From the NCBI GenBank assembly GCA_020831525.1, contig JAFIGH010000055.1, positions 1-33,786 on the forward strand: a stretch of DNA of 33,786 bases, read 5' to 3'. The translations under genes and the position numbers were made by a program. The notes below the pieces were generated by a model. That model made no database searches, was not told where the DNA came from, and saw nothing but the letters and a program-made list of their open reading frames with translations. This DNA is from Opitutales bacterium (GTDB lineage Bacteria; Verrucomicrobiota; Verrucomicrobiia; Opitutales; Oceanipulchritudinaceae). This document shows, piece after piece, positions 25,141 through 33,175 of the stretch; the first letter of the stretch is position 1; the number at the start of each line of letters is the position of its first letter.

Positions 25141-25246
25141 ATGAGATAGAAATTTGCACTTCTATATCTATGGGACAGAAATCTCTGCGTCAAATAATTT
25201 ATTTCGGCTTTGAATATTTGTGCTTTCATAACTGTGGGACAGAAAA
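25141..25246. repeat. three copies of a GGGACAGAAA-type element around the accA promoter
   Basis: ATGAGATAGAAAT (25141-25153), ATGGGACAGAAAT (25170-25182) and GTGGGACAGAAAA (25234-25246) are direct copies; the first differs from the second at two positions, the third at two. The middle copy fills the promoter spacer, one lies downstream and one upstream. The pattern suggests binding sites for a regulator of accA. Confidence 0.55.
25165..25193 (-). promoter_or_regulatory. putative sigma70 promoter of accA
   Basis: On the minus strand, TTGACG (25193-25188) and TAGATA (25170-25165) are separated by exactly 17 bases, about 107 bases upstream of the accA ATG in an AT-rich gap. The -35 is near consensus, the -10 weaker. 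The spacer is occupied by one copy of the GGGACAGAAA repeat. Confidence 0.5.
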
Positions 25247-25287
25247 AAGTTTCGCGGTTGACGGGCGGGGCGGCGGGGTGCCGGGGG

Positions 25288-27471
25288 TCAGAACGTCCAT
25301 TCGATTCCCGCCCGCACACTTCTTCCGGGCAGGGGGGCGATGTCTTTGAGGAAGGAGGGGTGGTGGCGTGCCTCGCGGTTGAGGAGGTTTTCGCCGCGGA
25401 GGATGAAGCGGAAGTCGGAGCTGCCCGTCGCCAAGGGGATGCTGAGGCCGGCATTGAGGAAGGTGTAGGCGGGGGTCGGGGCTTGGTGGGCGAGGGTGCC
25501 GAAGACGGAGTCGGGCACGCGGTTTTGCGCGAAGGCGCGGCGTGTTTCGAAGAAGGCGGAAAGCCACTCGGTCTCGGCGGCGAGGCGGGCGGAGACGCGG
25601 GCGGGGGGAATCCGGGGCAACGGCTGGTCGCGCCCGCGGTCCTGCCCGCGCAGCAGGTCGGCGTCGACTTGCAGGTAGACGCGGCGCTCCGCTTCTGTCC
25701 ACAGGGCGAAGCGCGCCGTCCCCTCGAGTCCGTGGAAGCGGGCGGGGCTCTGCACGTGGCGGTAGGCGACGAGCCCCTCGATCTCGAAGCCCTGGTTGCG
25801 GAGGAAGATGAAGCCGTCGAAGTCGCGGACAAACGCGTTGGCCTGGAGGAGCAGGCGCTCCCCGCGGTAGAGGGCGACGACCTCGGCACTGCGCACGCGC
25901 TCTTGCCGCAGGGCGGGGTCGGGGATGCGGTAGATGCCGGTGGCTTCGTGGGGGGCTTCGATAAAAAGTTCCTCGCTGGCGGGTCCGCGGCGGCCTTCGG
26001 CGAGATGGAGGCTGACCTCTAGAGCGGGCGTGACTTGAAAGCGGAGCCCGGCCGCAGTCGAGAGTGTGGCGAATCGCCGCGAACGAAGGTCTTCGGGGAA
26101 TCCCTCCGGCGGGTCGCGCCGCGCGGCGTGGCGGATGCCGAGGTGCGCGCCGGCTTCGACCGTCCAGCGCTGCCCGACTGGTTGCTCGGCGAGGGCGAAG
26201 ACGGCGCCGCCGTGGTCGCGGCTTGTGAGGATGTCCTCGATGGGGCGGCCGAGGAAGTAGCTTGTGTTGCGGTTACGGTAATCGGCGCGGAAGGCGGAGA
26301 GACCGCCGGAGAGGAGACCGCCCGCCTGTGTCGAACGCAGGACCTCGCCCCGCGCCTCCGCTTCGGTGCGGCGGAAGGAATTGGTGAGGAAGGCGCCCTC
26401 GCGCTCGTCCTGGCGGAAGCGGGAGAATCTGCCGCGCGTGTCGAGCGTTGTCCCGTCTCCCTGCGCCGGTCGGCGCGCGACGGAGAGGACCCGCAGGTTT
26501 TCGAGGTCGATGCGCACGGGGTCGAATGCGCTGGGAGCGGTCTCGCCGGGCTCGGAAAAGGGATTTCCGTGGCTGTGTCCGTCAGTCGGGACTCCGTAGT
26601 CGGTGAAGTATCCGTTTGCGGCGGCGCCGATTTCCCATCCGCCCGCGGCTGTGAGCGCGCCGACTCCGGCGGAGCGGGCGCGCATTCCGGTGTTGGGCAC
26701 GCGGCCATGCGGGTTGGGGGCGGGGGCGGGGATGGTCGGGGGCAGGCGGATGTGGTTGGCTTCGTCGTAGGCTTCGGTGCGGGCATAGCCGGGAATCCTG
26801 TAGTCGCCGGCTTCGCGGTAGAGCGCCTGGCCGCGCACGAGCGTGGAACCCGCCGCCGCGGTGTGTTCGGCGGCGGCGAGTCTGCCATCGTTGACCGTTT
26901 CGGCTTGGGCGAGAAGGCGGGTGTGCGGGGTCGCGTCCGGCTGCGGGATCCATCCTCCGTCGATGTCGACAGCCCCGCCGATGGCCGCTCCGCCGAAGCG
27001 GAGGGCGGGTGTGCCTTTGTAGACGGTGACCCGCCGCATGAAGGCGGGGTCCATGGCGACGGCGTGGTCGGGGCTGGTGTCGGAGACATCTCCCGTGCCG
27101 AGGCGGTTCTCGAAGACGCCCACGCGGTAGCCGTCGAGCCCGCGGACGATGGGTCGGCTGGCGGCGGGCGAGTAGAAACTGGCGGTGATGCCCGGCTCCC
27201 ATGCGAGGATATCGGCGAGGGTGCCGGCGAGGCGGTCCGTGAGGTCGGCGGCCTCGATGTCGCGGGTGAGTCCGAGGGCGAGGGCGGGGCGCGGCGCGGC
27301 CTCGGCGCGGCCGCGGGCTTCGAGGGGATCGAGTTCGTGGACGTCGTCGCCGGGTTCATCTGCTGTGGCGCTGACGCACATGCAAAGCGCGCCGCAGAGA
27401 CCGAACAATAGGGCCTTCAGGCGGTTTCCGGGGGGCGCGGACGCGGTTGTTTTATTGCAAATCACTTGCAA
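25288..27471 (-). CDS. TonB-dependent receptor, ZnuD-like
   Basis: A ~725-aa outer-membrane receptor. Signal peptide LKALLFGLCGALCMCVSATA lies at ~18-37. The plug is close to the zinc receptor ZnuD: SRPIVRGLDGYRVGVFENRL, GTGDVSDTSPDHAVAMDP and RVTVYKGTPALRFGGAAIGG, followed by GAVDIDGGWIP. A 22-strand-type barrel follows, ending AGIEWTF. The exact start is uncertain: the outermost start codons (TTG 27471, GTG 27465) fall within a regulatory-looking palindrome and no ATG precedes the signal peptide, so a downstream non-ATG start is possible. It diverges from a choice-of-anchor M protein, a family repeatedly found with metal-uptake genes, supporting a zinc or other metal substrate. Confidence 0.9.
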   Translation of the reverse strand: MQVICNKTTASAPPGNRLKALLFGLCGALCMCVSATADEPGDDVHELDPLEARGRAEAAPRPALALGLTRDIEAADLTDRLAGTLADILAWEPGITASFYSPAASRPIVRGLDGYRVGVFENRLGTGDVSDTSPDHAVAMDPAFMRRVTVYKGTPALRFGGAAIGGAVDIDGGWIPQPDATPHTRLLAQAETVNDGRLAAAEHTAAAGSTLVRGQALYREAGDYRIPGYARTEAYDEANHIRLPPTIPAPAPNPHGRVPNTGMRARSAGVGALTAAGGWEIGAAANGYFTDYGVPTDGHSHGNPFSEPGETAPSAFDPVRIDLENLRVLSVARRPAQGDGTTLDTRGRFSRFRQDEREGAFLTNSFRRTEAEARGEVLRSTQAGGLLSGGLSAFRADYRNRNTSYFLGRPIEDILTSRDHGGAVFALAEQPVGQRWTVEAGAHLGIRHAARRDPPEGFPEDLRSRRFATLSTAAGLRFQVTPALEVSLHLAEGRRGPASEELFIEAPHEATGIYRIPDPALRQERVRSAEVVALYRGERLLLQANAFVRDFDGFIFLRNQGFEIEGLVAYRHVQSPARFHGLEGTARFALWTEAERRVYLQVDADLLRGQDRGRDQPLPRIPPARVSARLAAETEWLSAFFETRRAFAQNRVPDSVFGTLAHQAPTPAYTFLNAGLSIPLATGSSDFRFILRGENLLNREARHHPSFLKDIAPLPGRSVRAGIEWTF
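27455..27471. promoter_or_regulatory. candidate metal-responsive operator (Zur-like)
   Basis: TTGCAAATCACTTGCAA: two TTGCAA hexamers separated by 5 bases, 14 of 17 positions symmetrical. It sits in the divergent region between the ZnuD-like receptor and the choice-of-anchor M gene (31 bases before its ATG), placed to control both. Assignment to Zur is inference from the neighbours; the sequence does not match a classical Zur box known to me. Confidence 0.4.
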
Positions 27472-27501
27472 AAGAGAAGAAGTGGCTCACGTTCGTTTTC
27501 G

Positions 27502-28503
27502 ATGTTCCGGGTGTCAACGCAGCATTCCGTTTGCCTCCTCGCCGCGGCGTTTGCTTCCTCCGCCGCCGGCGCGACTTCGTCGTACACGGTCATCTCGTCG
27601 GGACACTACGACCTCGGTGCGCATTACGACCCGGACAGCGGTTGGCACGGCTATGTGTGGGACTTCGAAGCGCGGAAGGCTCTCGACGCGGAGCGCACCG
27701 TCCTATGGGCGGGGCCGGAGTACCGCCGCGAGGTGCCGGCCGCGAATTTCGACCGGCTGGCCGATCCCGGCAGCACCGTGTGGGTGCTGCCCGACCGCCT
27801 GCCGGACCATCTCACGTGGGACGAGTTTCTGTATCTCGGCCTCGGCACGCAACAGCAGGAGCCGGGCGTCTTCCGGGGCGGCGCAAACCAACGCGGCGAA
27901 AAGGCCATGCGGCTTGTGTCGGTGGAGGGCTCCGGGGTGGACCGCGGCGGACACTTCGCCATGTGGTATACGGAAGGCTTGGAACGTCTGATTTGGATAT
28001 TCACGACGCGCGACGGCATTGACGAAAGCGACCGCTTCGAGGAACTACGGGCGGGTTTTCACGGCCACTACAACACCGGTTTCTCGCAGCCCGGCCGCTA
28101 CGATGTGACCGTCGAATTCTACGGTGATCTGCGCGAGGCGTATGGAGGCGGCTCGACGGCGCATGAGGTGACATGGACGTTCTATGTGAGCGACGGGAGC
28201 ATGGACTGGGCGCAGGCAATCGAGGCGGACGATGGCTGGTATTACTCGCCGGCCTTCGGATGGCTCTATCCGGTGGACGACCGGTGGGTGCACAGTGCGG
28301 ACCATGGATTTTGGTATGTCCGTCCGAAAGGAAACGGTGTCGCCTACGTCTTCGACCCGCAGTGGGATTCATGGGTTTTTCACTCCGCGGACCTTCACCC
28401 GTGGGCCTACGATGCCGAACTCGGCTGGGTGACCGGGGCGGAGGCGGGCGGACGCTGGCACTTTGTCGAGGGCAACGGCTGGCGCATTCAGCAACGGTCG
28501 TGA
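27502..28503 (+). CDS. choice-of-anchor M domain protein with Trp-rich C-terminus
   Basis: A 333-aa secreted protein. The ATG at 27502 gives a clean signal peptide ([24 protein letters not shown]). An in-frame TTG at 27466 lies inside the palindrome and is disfavoured. Residues ~29-218 match the surface-anchored-protein/choice-of-anchor M pattern: [35 protein letters not shown] and [21 protein letters not shown]. Residues ~225-333 hold repeated W-x-Y/F motifs ([41 protein letters not shown]), a C-terminal module common in this lineage and probably cell-surface-associated. In actinobacteria the domain accompanies Zn/Mn uptake systems; here it faces a ZnuD-like receptor. Its molecular function is unknown. 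Confidence 0.8.
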   Translation: MFRVSTQHSVCLLAAAFASSAAGATSSYTVISSGHYDLGAHYDPDSGWHGYVWDFEARKALDAERTVLWAGPEYRREVPAANFDRLADPGSTVWVLPDRLPDHLTWDEFLYLGLGTQQQEPGVFRGGANQRGEKAMRLVSVEGSGVDRGGHFAMWYTEGLERLIWIFTTRDGIDESDRFEELRAGFHGHYNTGFSQPGRYDVTVEFYGDLREAYGGGSTAHEVTWTFYVSDGSMDWAQAIEADDGWYYSPAFGWLYPVDDRWVHSADHGFWYVRPKGNGVAYVFDPQWDSWVFHSADLHPWAYDAELGWVTGAEAGGRWHFVEGNGWRIQQRS

Positions 28504-28599
28504 GGCTCCGGCTCTCTGCTCAGGAACCCCCGCCACGCCGAAAGATATGCGCACTTGGCGCTTGAAACGGCTGCGGAAACGAATCTTCTCTTCATTCCC

Positions 28600-29746
28600 A
28601 TGGCAGTCGAACCCGAAACCCGTAACCAGATCGAAGAAATCGCGAAGCGCGCCGGATACCTCTGGAGGTATCTTTGACGTCCCGGCCAAGCAGAAAGAGA
28701 TCGGCGCGCACGAGGCGCGCATGGGCGAACCCGGATTTTGGGACAAGTCCGACGGCGCCCAAGCCACGGCAACCAAGCTCAGCCAGCTGAAGGGCGTGGT
28801 CGGGCCGGTCATGGAGTTCAACCGCAAGCTGGACGACGTCAAGACGCTGCTCGAGCTTGTCGACGACGCGGACGCGGACGAAGCCGACGCCTACGTCGCG
28901 GAGATCACCGACGCGGTGAAGGACCTCCGCTCGCGCTTGGACAAGCTGGAGCTGCAGAGCTTTCTCAGCGGCAAGATGGACCGCAACAACGCCATCCTCA
29001 GCGTCAACGCGGGGGCGGGCGGCACGGAGTCCTGCGACTGGGCGGATATGCTCCTGCGCATGTACACGCGCTGGGCGGAGTCCAATGGCTTTGAGGTCGA
29101 GGTGCAGGATATCGCGCCCGGCGACGAGGCAGGCATCTCCAGCGCGACCATCCGCATCATCGGTCCCAACGCCTACGGCTACGCCAAGGCCGAGCGCGGC
29201 GTCCACCGGCTCGTGCGGATCAGCCCGTTTGATTCCAACGCGCGCCGTCACACCTCCTTCAGCGCCGTTGATGTCATCGCCGAGGTCGACGACGACGTCG
29301 CGGTGGAGATCAACGAAAAGGACCTGCGCGTCGACACCTACCGCTCCTCCGGCAAGGGCGGGCAGCACGTCAACAAAACCGACTCGGCCGTGCGCCTGAC
29401 GCACTTGCCCACGGGCATCGTCGTGGCTTGCCAGAAAGAGCGTTCCCAGCACAAAAACCGTGCCGAGGCCATGCGCATCCTCAAGAGCCGCGTCTATGAA
29501 AAGATGGAAGACGAGAAGCGCGCCGAGATGGAACGCTTTTATGGAGAAAAAGGGGAGATCGGCTGGGGCAACCAGATCCGCTCCTACGTCTTCCAGCCCT
29601 ACCAGATGGTCAAGGACCTGCGTACGGGCGTGGACACCGGCAACGTCCAGGCCGTCATGGACGGCGACCTCGACCGCTTCATCCACGCATGGCTGCGCGC
29701 GGGCTGCCCGCGCACGCGCAACAAAGATATCAAAATGGATGATTGA
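28600..29746 (+). CDS. prfB: peptide chain release factor 2 (programmed +1 frameshift)
   Basis: RF2 recognises UGA/UAA and releases the nascent protein. The first 25 codons from ATG 28600 ([25 protein letters not shown]) end at an in-frame TGA (28675-28677). A +1 shift at CTT-T yields [20 protein letters not shown] and the rest, 381 aa in all. The stop-recognition tripeptide SPF is at 208-210 ([15 protein letters not shown]) and the catalytic GGQ at 253-255 ([10 protein letters not shown]). The frameshift autoregulates RF2: low RF2 slows termination at TGA and favours the shift. The stop overlaps the next gene by 8 bases. The zero-frame open frame starting at 28463 upstream is not the real N-terminus. 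Confidence 0.97.
28664..28678 (+). other. prfB: RF2 programmed frameshift signal
   Basis: GGAGG (28664-28668), a 3-base spacer, then CTT-TGA-C (28672-28678). This is the classical arrangement of an internal Shine-Dalgarno sequence, slippery CUU codon and UGA stop followed by C, which promotes +1 frameshifting in bacterial prfB. Confidence 0.97.
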
Positions 29747-31166
29747 CGCGCGCGCCGAGTCCACCGCCCCGGAGCTTTCGCTCGAAGCCCTTCGGGAGGC
29801 CTTTGACAACCAGGCGTTGTTTGAGAACAAGACGTGGCGCCTGTCGCCCGGGGCATGGCCGCTCACCGAAGCCGAGGTGGAGACCGTCCGTGAAATCGGG
29901 CGCGCCTGCCTTGAGTTCCACCGCGCCATGGAACTGCTCTACACGCGTTCGCGCGAGGGCCGCAACCTCCTCCGCAACCGCAATCTCGAAGCGCCGTGGG
30001 TCGCGGAATACCTCGACCGCGGCAAGCCCGAAGGCCTCCGCCGCCACGCCGCCGCCAAAGCCGTGCGCGGCAGCCACCCCGTCGTCATCCGCCCGGATCT
30101 CCTCGTCACCGAGCATGGCTTCGCCCTCACCGAAATCGACTCCGTGCCCGGGGGAATCGGGCTCACCGCCTACCTCAACCGTCTCTACGGCGGGCAGGCG
30201 GGCATCGTCGGCGCGGGCGACGCTATGATCGAGCGGTTCGCGGCGAGCCTTGCCGCCCTGCGCCCCGACAAGGCAGACCCCTCCATCGGCATCGCCGTCT
30301 CGCAGGAGGCCGCCACCTACCGCCCGGAAATGCAGTGGATGGCGGACGAACTCGCCGCGCGCGGGCACCGCGCCCACTGCCTCGATCCCGACGAACTCAT
30401 GACGCTCGGGGACTCGCTTTGCGCCGATGTCAAAGGCAATCCCGAGGAGATCGACGTGCTCTACCGTTTTTGGGAGCTGTTTGACCACCCGAACCTCTCC
30501 GTCGCGCCCCACCTCATGGAGCTTCTGGAGGGCGGTGCTCCCTTCGTCGTGACGCCGCCGATGCGGCACTTCCAGGAAGAGAAACTCGCCCTTGCTCTCT
30601 TCCACCACCACCTCCTCGGCGACTTTTGGCGGGAGAACCTGAGCAAGCGCTCACACCGCCTCCTCAATCGCATCGTGCCGCGCGGCTGGATCATGGATCC
30701 CGTCTCACTTCCGCCCAACGCTGTCCTCGACGCCCCCCACGTGGGCGGCGGACCGATCTGGTGCTGGGAACAGCTCATCGACGCCTCGCAGCGCGAGCGC
30801 AACCTCATTCTCAAGCTCTCCGGATTTCACGAAAACGCGTGGGGGGCGCGCAGCGTCCTCCTCGGCAGCGACGCCTCGCGCGACGAGTGGGCGGAGGGCA
30901 TCGCGGAGGCCATCGAAAGCGCCCCCGACAACCTCTACATCCTTCAGGAATACCGCAAACCGCGCCGCCTGCGCCACCCCGTCTACGGCGAGGACGGCGG
31001 CCTGCGGCCTATGGAAGGGCGCCTCCGGCTGTGCCCCTACTACTTCGTTGAGGGCGATGAGGCGGAGCTGGCCGGAATTCTCGCCACTTTCTGCCCCGCC
31101 GACAAAAAAATCATCCACGGCATGCGCGACGCCGCTCTGCTGCCCTGCCGCGTGCGCGGGGAGTGA
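29739..31166 (+). CDS. uncharacterised protein, ATP-grasp-like
   Basis: A 475-aa cytoplasmic protein starting at ATG 29739 inside the end of prfB. The frame is open earlier but that part is the prfB shadow. Segments such as [20 protein letters not shown] followed by [13 protein letters not shown] resemble the acidic metal/ATP site region of glutathionylspermidine-synthase-like ATP-grasp proteins, and [20 protein letters not shown] and [13 protein letters not shown] would be the ATP-binding lysine and QEY strands. The assignment is tentative; the substrate is unknown. Coupling to prfB is by overlap only and does not prove a translation role. A GC hairpin follows the stop. Confidence 0.7.
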   Translation: MIDARAESTAPELSLEALREAFDNQALFENKTWRLSPGAWPLTEAEVETVREIGRACLEFHRAMELLYTRSREGRNLLRNRNLEAPWVAEYLDRGKPEGLRRHAAAKAVRGSHPVVIRPDLLVTEHGFALTEIDSVPGGIGLTAYLNRLYGGQAGIVGAGDAMIERFAASLAALRPDKADPSIGIAVSQEAATYRPEMQWMADELAARGHRAHCLDPDELMTLGDSLCADVKGNPEEIDVLYRFWELFDHPNLSVAPHLMELLEGGAPFVVTPPMRHFQEEKLALALFHHHLLGDFWRENLSKRSHRLLNRIVPRGWIMDPVSLPPNAVLDAPHVGGGPIWCWEQLIDASQRERNLILKLSGFHENAWGARSVLLGSDASRDEWAEGIAEAIESAPDNLYILQEYRKPRRLRHPVYGEDGGLRPMEGRLRLCPYYFVEGDEAELAGILATFCPADKKIIHGMRDAALLPCRVRGE

Positions 31167-31167
31167 G

Positions 31168-31183
31168 GGGGGCGCCCGCCCCC
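31168..31183 (+). terminator. weak GC hairpin after the ATP-grasp-like gene
   Basis: GGGGGC (31168-31173) and GCCCCC (31178-31183) pair across a 4-base loop directly after the stop. The tail is AAATTCT without a T-run, so termination would be inefficient. Confidence 0.3.
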
Positions 31184-31210
31184 AAATTCTACATGTAAAT
31201 CACCAGACCA

Positions 31211-31225
31211 CCCATTGGTAATGGG
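31211..31225. promoter_or_regulatory. inverted repeat upstream of the URO-D family gene
   Basis: CCCATT-GGT-AATGGG is a perfect 6-3-6 inverted repeat, nested within a wider GACCAC (31206-31211)/GTGGTC (31242-31247) pair, in the 131-base gap before 31298. A -10-like GATAAT (31236-31241) follows, with a weak TTGGTA 15 bases upstream. It could be an operator overlapping a promoter. Confidence 0.35.
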
Positions 31226-31297
31226 GTAGTAAAGTGATAATGTGGTCGCCATGAAAGGATTGGAGAGACCGGCGTTCCGCTTTCCGTCAATCTGCGC

Positions 31298-32389
31298 ATG
31301 AACTCTTTGGAAAATTTCCATGCCATGCTCGGCGGCGGGAAGCCGTCCTGGCTGCCCTTTGATCTCCCCGTCACCGATCCGGTGCGGAAGAGGATTGTGC
31401 GGAAGACCGGTCTTTCTCCGGAGGAGGCGTTTCAGTCGGATTTCCGTCACTTGAGTGTGAAGATGAAAGGGGAGTCTCCCCGGCGATGGCGGGCTGCGTT
31501 GGAGAAGACTGGTTTCCGCTTTCCGGAACGGGCCGTTGTGGGAGAATTCGGTATTTCGTGGCAGCGCCCGCCGCGAAAATCTCTCGGTAAGGCCGTTCAT
31601 CTACGCGAGATGCTTCACCCCCTGGCGGACGTTGACTCTGTCGAGAGCCTCGCGGCGCTGCCGTGGCCGGATCCCTCCGATCCCGCCCACTATGCCGGTC
31701 TTGCGGACCGATGCGCCGAAATCCACGCCAGCGGAAAAGTCGCGAGCGGCCAATGTGAGTGTACCCTCTTTGAGCACACATGGTATCTCCGCGGAATGGA
31801 GGGCGTGTTCTTTGACTGGGCGGACGAAAATCCCGTCACCGAATGGTTGCTCGACTACTTCACCGAACGATCCATCCACCGGTGCCGGGCATTTGTCCGT
31901 GCTGGATGCGACCACATTCGCCTCGGCGACGACGTGGCTTCCCAGAACAGCCTCTTGCTTTCCGCCGAAATGTGGCGCGAGAACCTGAAGCCGCGCCTAA
32001 AGCGCGTAATCGACGCCATCCGCGAGGCAGCGGGTGACCGAAGAGTGTGGGTACAGTATCACTCCGACGGCAATATCACTGCGCTTATCGGTGAGCTGAT
32101 TGAAACCGGGGTGGACATCCTCAATCCCATGCAGCCTGAATGCGTTGATCTTGAAGCGATCGCGGCTGAACACCGTGACCGCGTGGCCTATTCGGGTATG
32201 ATCGGCACCCAGACTACGTTTCCCTTCGGATCACCGGATGACGTGCGCGAGGCAGTCGCCCGCTGCCGCCGGATGCATGCGCAGGGGGCACGGGTGATCG
32301 TAGCGCCCACTCATGTTCTCGAACCCGACGTTCCCATGGACAACATCATCGCCTTTGCGGAGGCGGCCGCGCAGCGCCTTTTGTCTTGA
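31298..32389 (+). CDS. uroporphyrinogen decarboxylase family protein
   Basis: A 363-aa TIM-barrel protein of the URO-D/MtaA superfamily. Recognisable segments are FDWADENPVTEWLLDYFTE, CDHIRLGDDVASQNSLLLS and WRENLKPRLKRVIDAI, then VWVQYHSDGNITALIGELIE, TGVDILNPMQPECVDL and FSSP-like GSPDDVREAVARCRRM. Housekeeping HemE arginine motifs at the N-terminus are not evident, so it is more likely one of the methyltransferase-like or orphan paralogues common in carbohydrate-degrading Verrucomicrobiota than haem synthesis. The ATG at 31298 lacks a ribosome site and overlaps (ATGA) the stop of a 16-codon frame (31251-31301, MKGLERPAFRFPSICA). Confidence 0.88.
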   Translation: MNSLENFHAMLGGGKPSWLPFDLPVTDPVRKRIVRKTGLSPEEAFQSDFRHLSVKMKGESPRRWRAALEKTGFRFPERAVVGEFGISWQRPPRKSLGKAVHLREMLHPLADVDSVESLAALPWPDPSDPAHYAGLADRCAEIHASGKVASGQCECTLFEHTWYLRGMEGVFFDWADENPVTEWLLDYFTERSIHRCRAFVRAGCDHIRLGDDVASQNSLLLSAEMWRENLKPRLKRVIDAIREAAGDRRVWVQYHSDGNITALIGELIETGVDILNPMQPECVDLEAIAAEHRDRVAYSGMIGTQTTFPFGSPDDVREAVARCRRMHAQGARVIVAPTHVLEPDVPMDNIIAFAEAAAQRLLS

Positions 32390-32597
32390 ACCAGTCACCG
32401 GGCAAATCAAGTTGGAAACGCCGGTGAGGCCGGGTTTTCCGCGACCGGAGGGCGGCCTTCGCGACGGCGCGCCCGGGGTGTTTCCGGTGATTTCCGCGCT
32501 TGCCCGCCGCGCCCGGGCGGCGCCGGGGGGGGCGGGGGTTGTGAGGGGGGGGGGCGGCAGGGGGGGGGGGGCGCAAGTGAAAACCACCGACAACCCC
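32390..32597. other. GC-extreme gap with poly-G runs (possible assembly seam)
   Basis: No gene recognised. G-runs of 8 (32525-32532), 5, 10 (32545-32554) and 12 (32560-32571) occur within 50 bases, preceded by GC palindromic sequence. The character of the sequence on the right side differs from the left. Confidence 0.55.
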
Positions 32598-32858
32598 ATG
32601 CACCCAGCCCAGCGCCTTGCTGCCGCGCCTCGATGCACGGCAACGGCAAAAAGGACCGGATGCCGCTGCAATGCCCCAGCCGTAAAGGGCTGGAACGTCT
32701 GCCGGATGCATGGCGCGCGCGGTGGCGCACCCTCTGGCCCTGCCAATGGTCGCTGGCGTCATGGCAACCGGACAAGAGCTAACGAGGCCCTGCGCCGCGC
32801 CCTGGCCGAACTGATTATGCAGGCTCGATACACCGCCACGTCGCTGGGGCGATTCTGA
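32598..32858 (+). CDS. small Cys/His protein (HGGxSTG-like)
   Basis: An 86-aa basic protein with RCTATAKRTGCRCNAPAVKG, then WNVCRMHGARGGAPSGPANG: four cysteines (13, 22, 24, 35) and H38 followed by a Gly-rich stretch. This pattern resembles the short 'RCGA-TR-G-PC-NPAV-G--RCRMHGG' proteins frequent in proteobacterial prophages and mobile regions. A metal-binding knuckle is likely; function unknown. A GTG at 32577 in frame would add 7 residues. Its presence supports the right end being a mobile or foreign segment. Confidence 0.6.
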   Translation: MHPAQRLAAAPRCTATAKRTGCRCNAPAVKGWNVCRMHGARGGAPSGPANGRWRHGNRTRANEALRRALAELIMQARYTATSLGRF

Positions 32859-32926
32859 AGCGGGGGGGGCTTGCAAAGACTGACCCAGCCAAAGCGATGA
32901 CCGGCGCGACAGCGACAGCGCCATAA

Positions 32927-33085
32927 ATGGCAAGAAAAAGGGCTTGGGCCGGGGTTAGGAAAAACTTCAACAGGAACAATAGGTCAGGCCAGCCCATCCG
33001 GCGATTCAAGCGTTTTTTCTATGTGGGGCTCTTTGTGGGGTATGCCTGGTGCATTGCCATTTTATTCAATGGAATCAATGCATAG
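32927..33085 (+). CDS. possible 52-aa membrane protein
   Basis: ATG 32927 to TAG 33085. The first 29 residues are strongly basic (MARKRAWAGVRKNFNRNNRS) and the last ~23 hydrophobic (FFYVGLFVGYAWCIAILFNG), the layout of a single-pass small membrane protein. It ends one base before the tRNA gene on the other strand. No homology recognised. An overlapping minus-strand frame is also hydrophobic, so the call is weak. Confidence 0.3.
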   Translation: MARKRAWAGVRKNFNRNNRSGQPIRRFKRFFYVGLFVGYAWCIAILFNGINA

Positions 33086-33175
33086 TGGCGGAGACGATGG
33101 GATTCGAACCCACGAGACGGTTTCCCGCCTACTCCCTTAGCAGGGGAGCGCCTTCGACCACTCGGCCACGTCTCC
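33086..33175 (-). tRNA. tRNA-Ser (anticodon GCU)
   Basis: A 90-nt tRNA with encoded CCA. The acceptor stem GGAGACG pairs with CGTCTCC, followed by G and CCA. The D-arm begins TGGCCGAGTGGTCGAAGGC, the anticodon stem-loop CTCCCCTGCTAAGGGAG carries GCT at 33141-33139, there is a long class II variable arm, and the T-loop is GGGTTCGAATCCC. It decodes AGC/AGU. Confidence 0.97.

Noticed and set aside
26035-27411. 458-codon plus-strand open frame opposite the ZnuD-like receptor
   Set aside because: Antisense shadow of a clearly real receptor gene.
32815-33009. Minus-strand 64-codon hydrophobic frame
   Set aside because: TTG start, overlaps the plus-strand 52-aa frame and the 86-aa gene end; hydrophobicity alone is insufficient.
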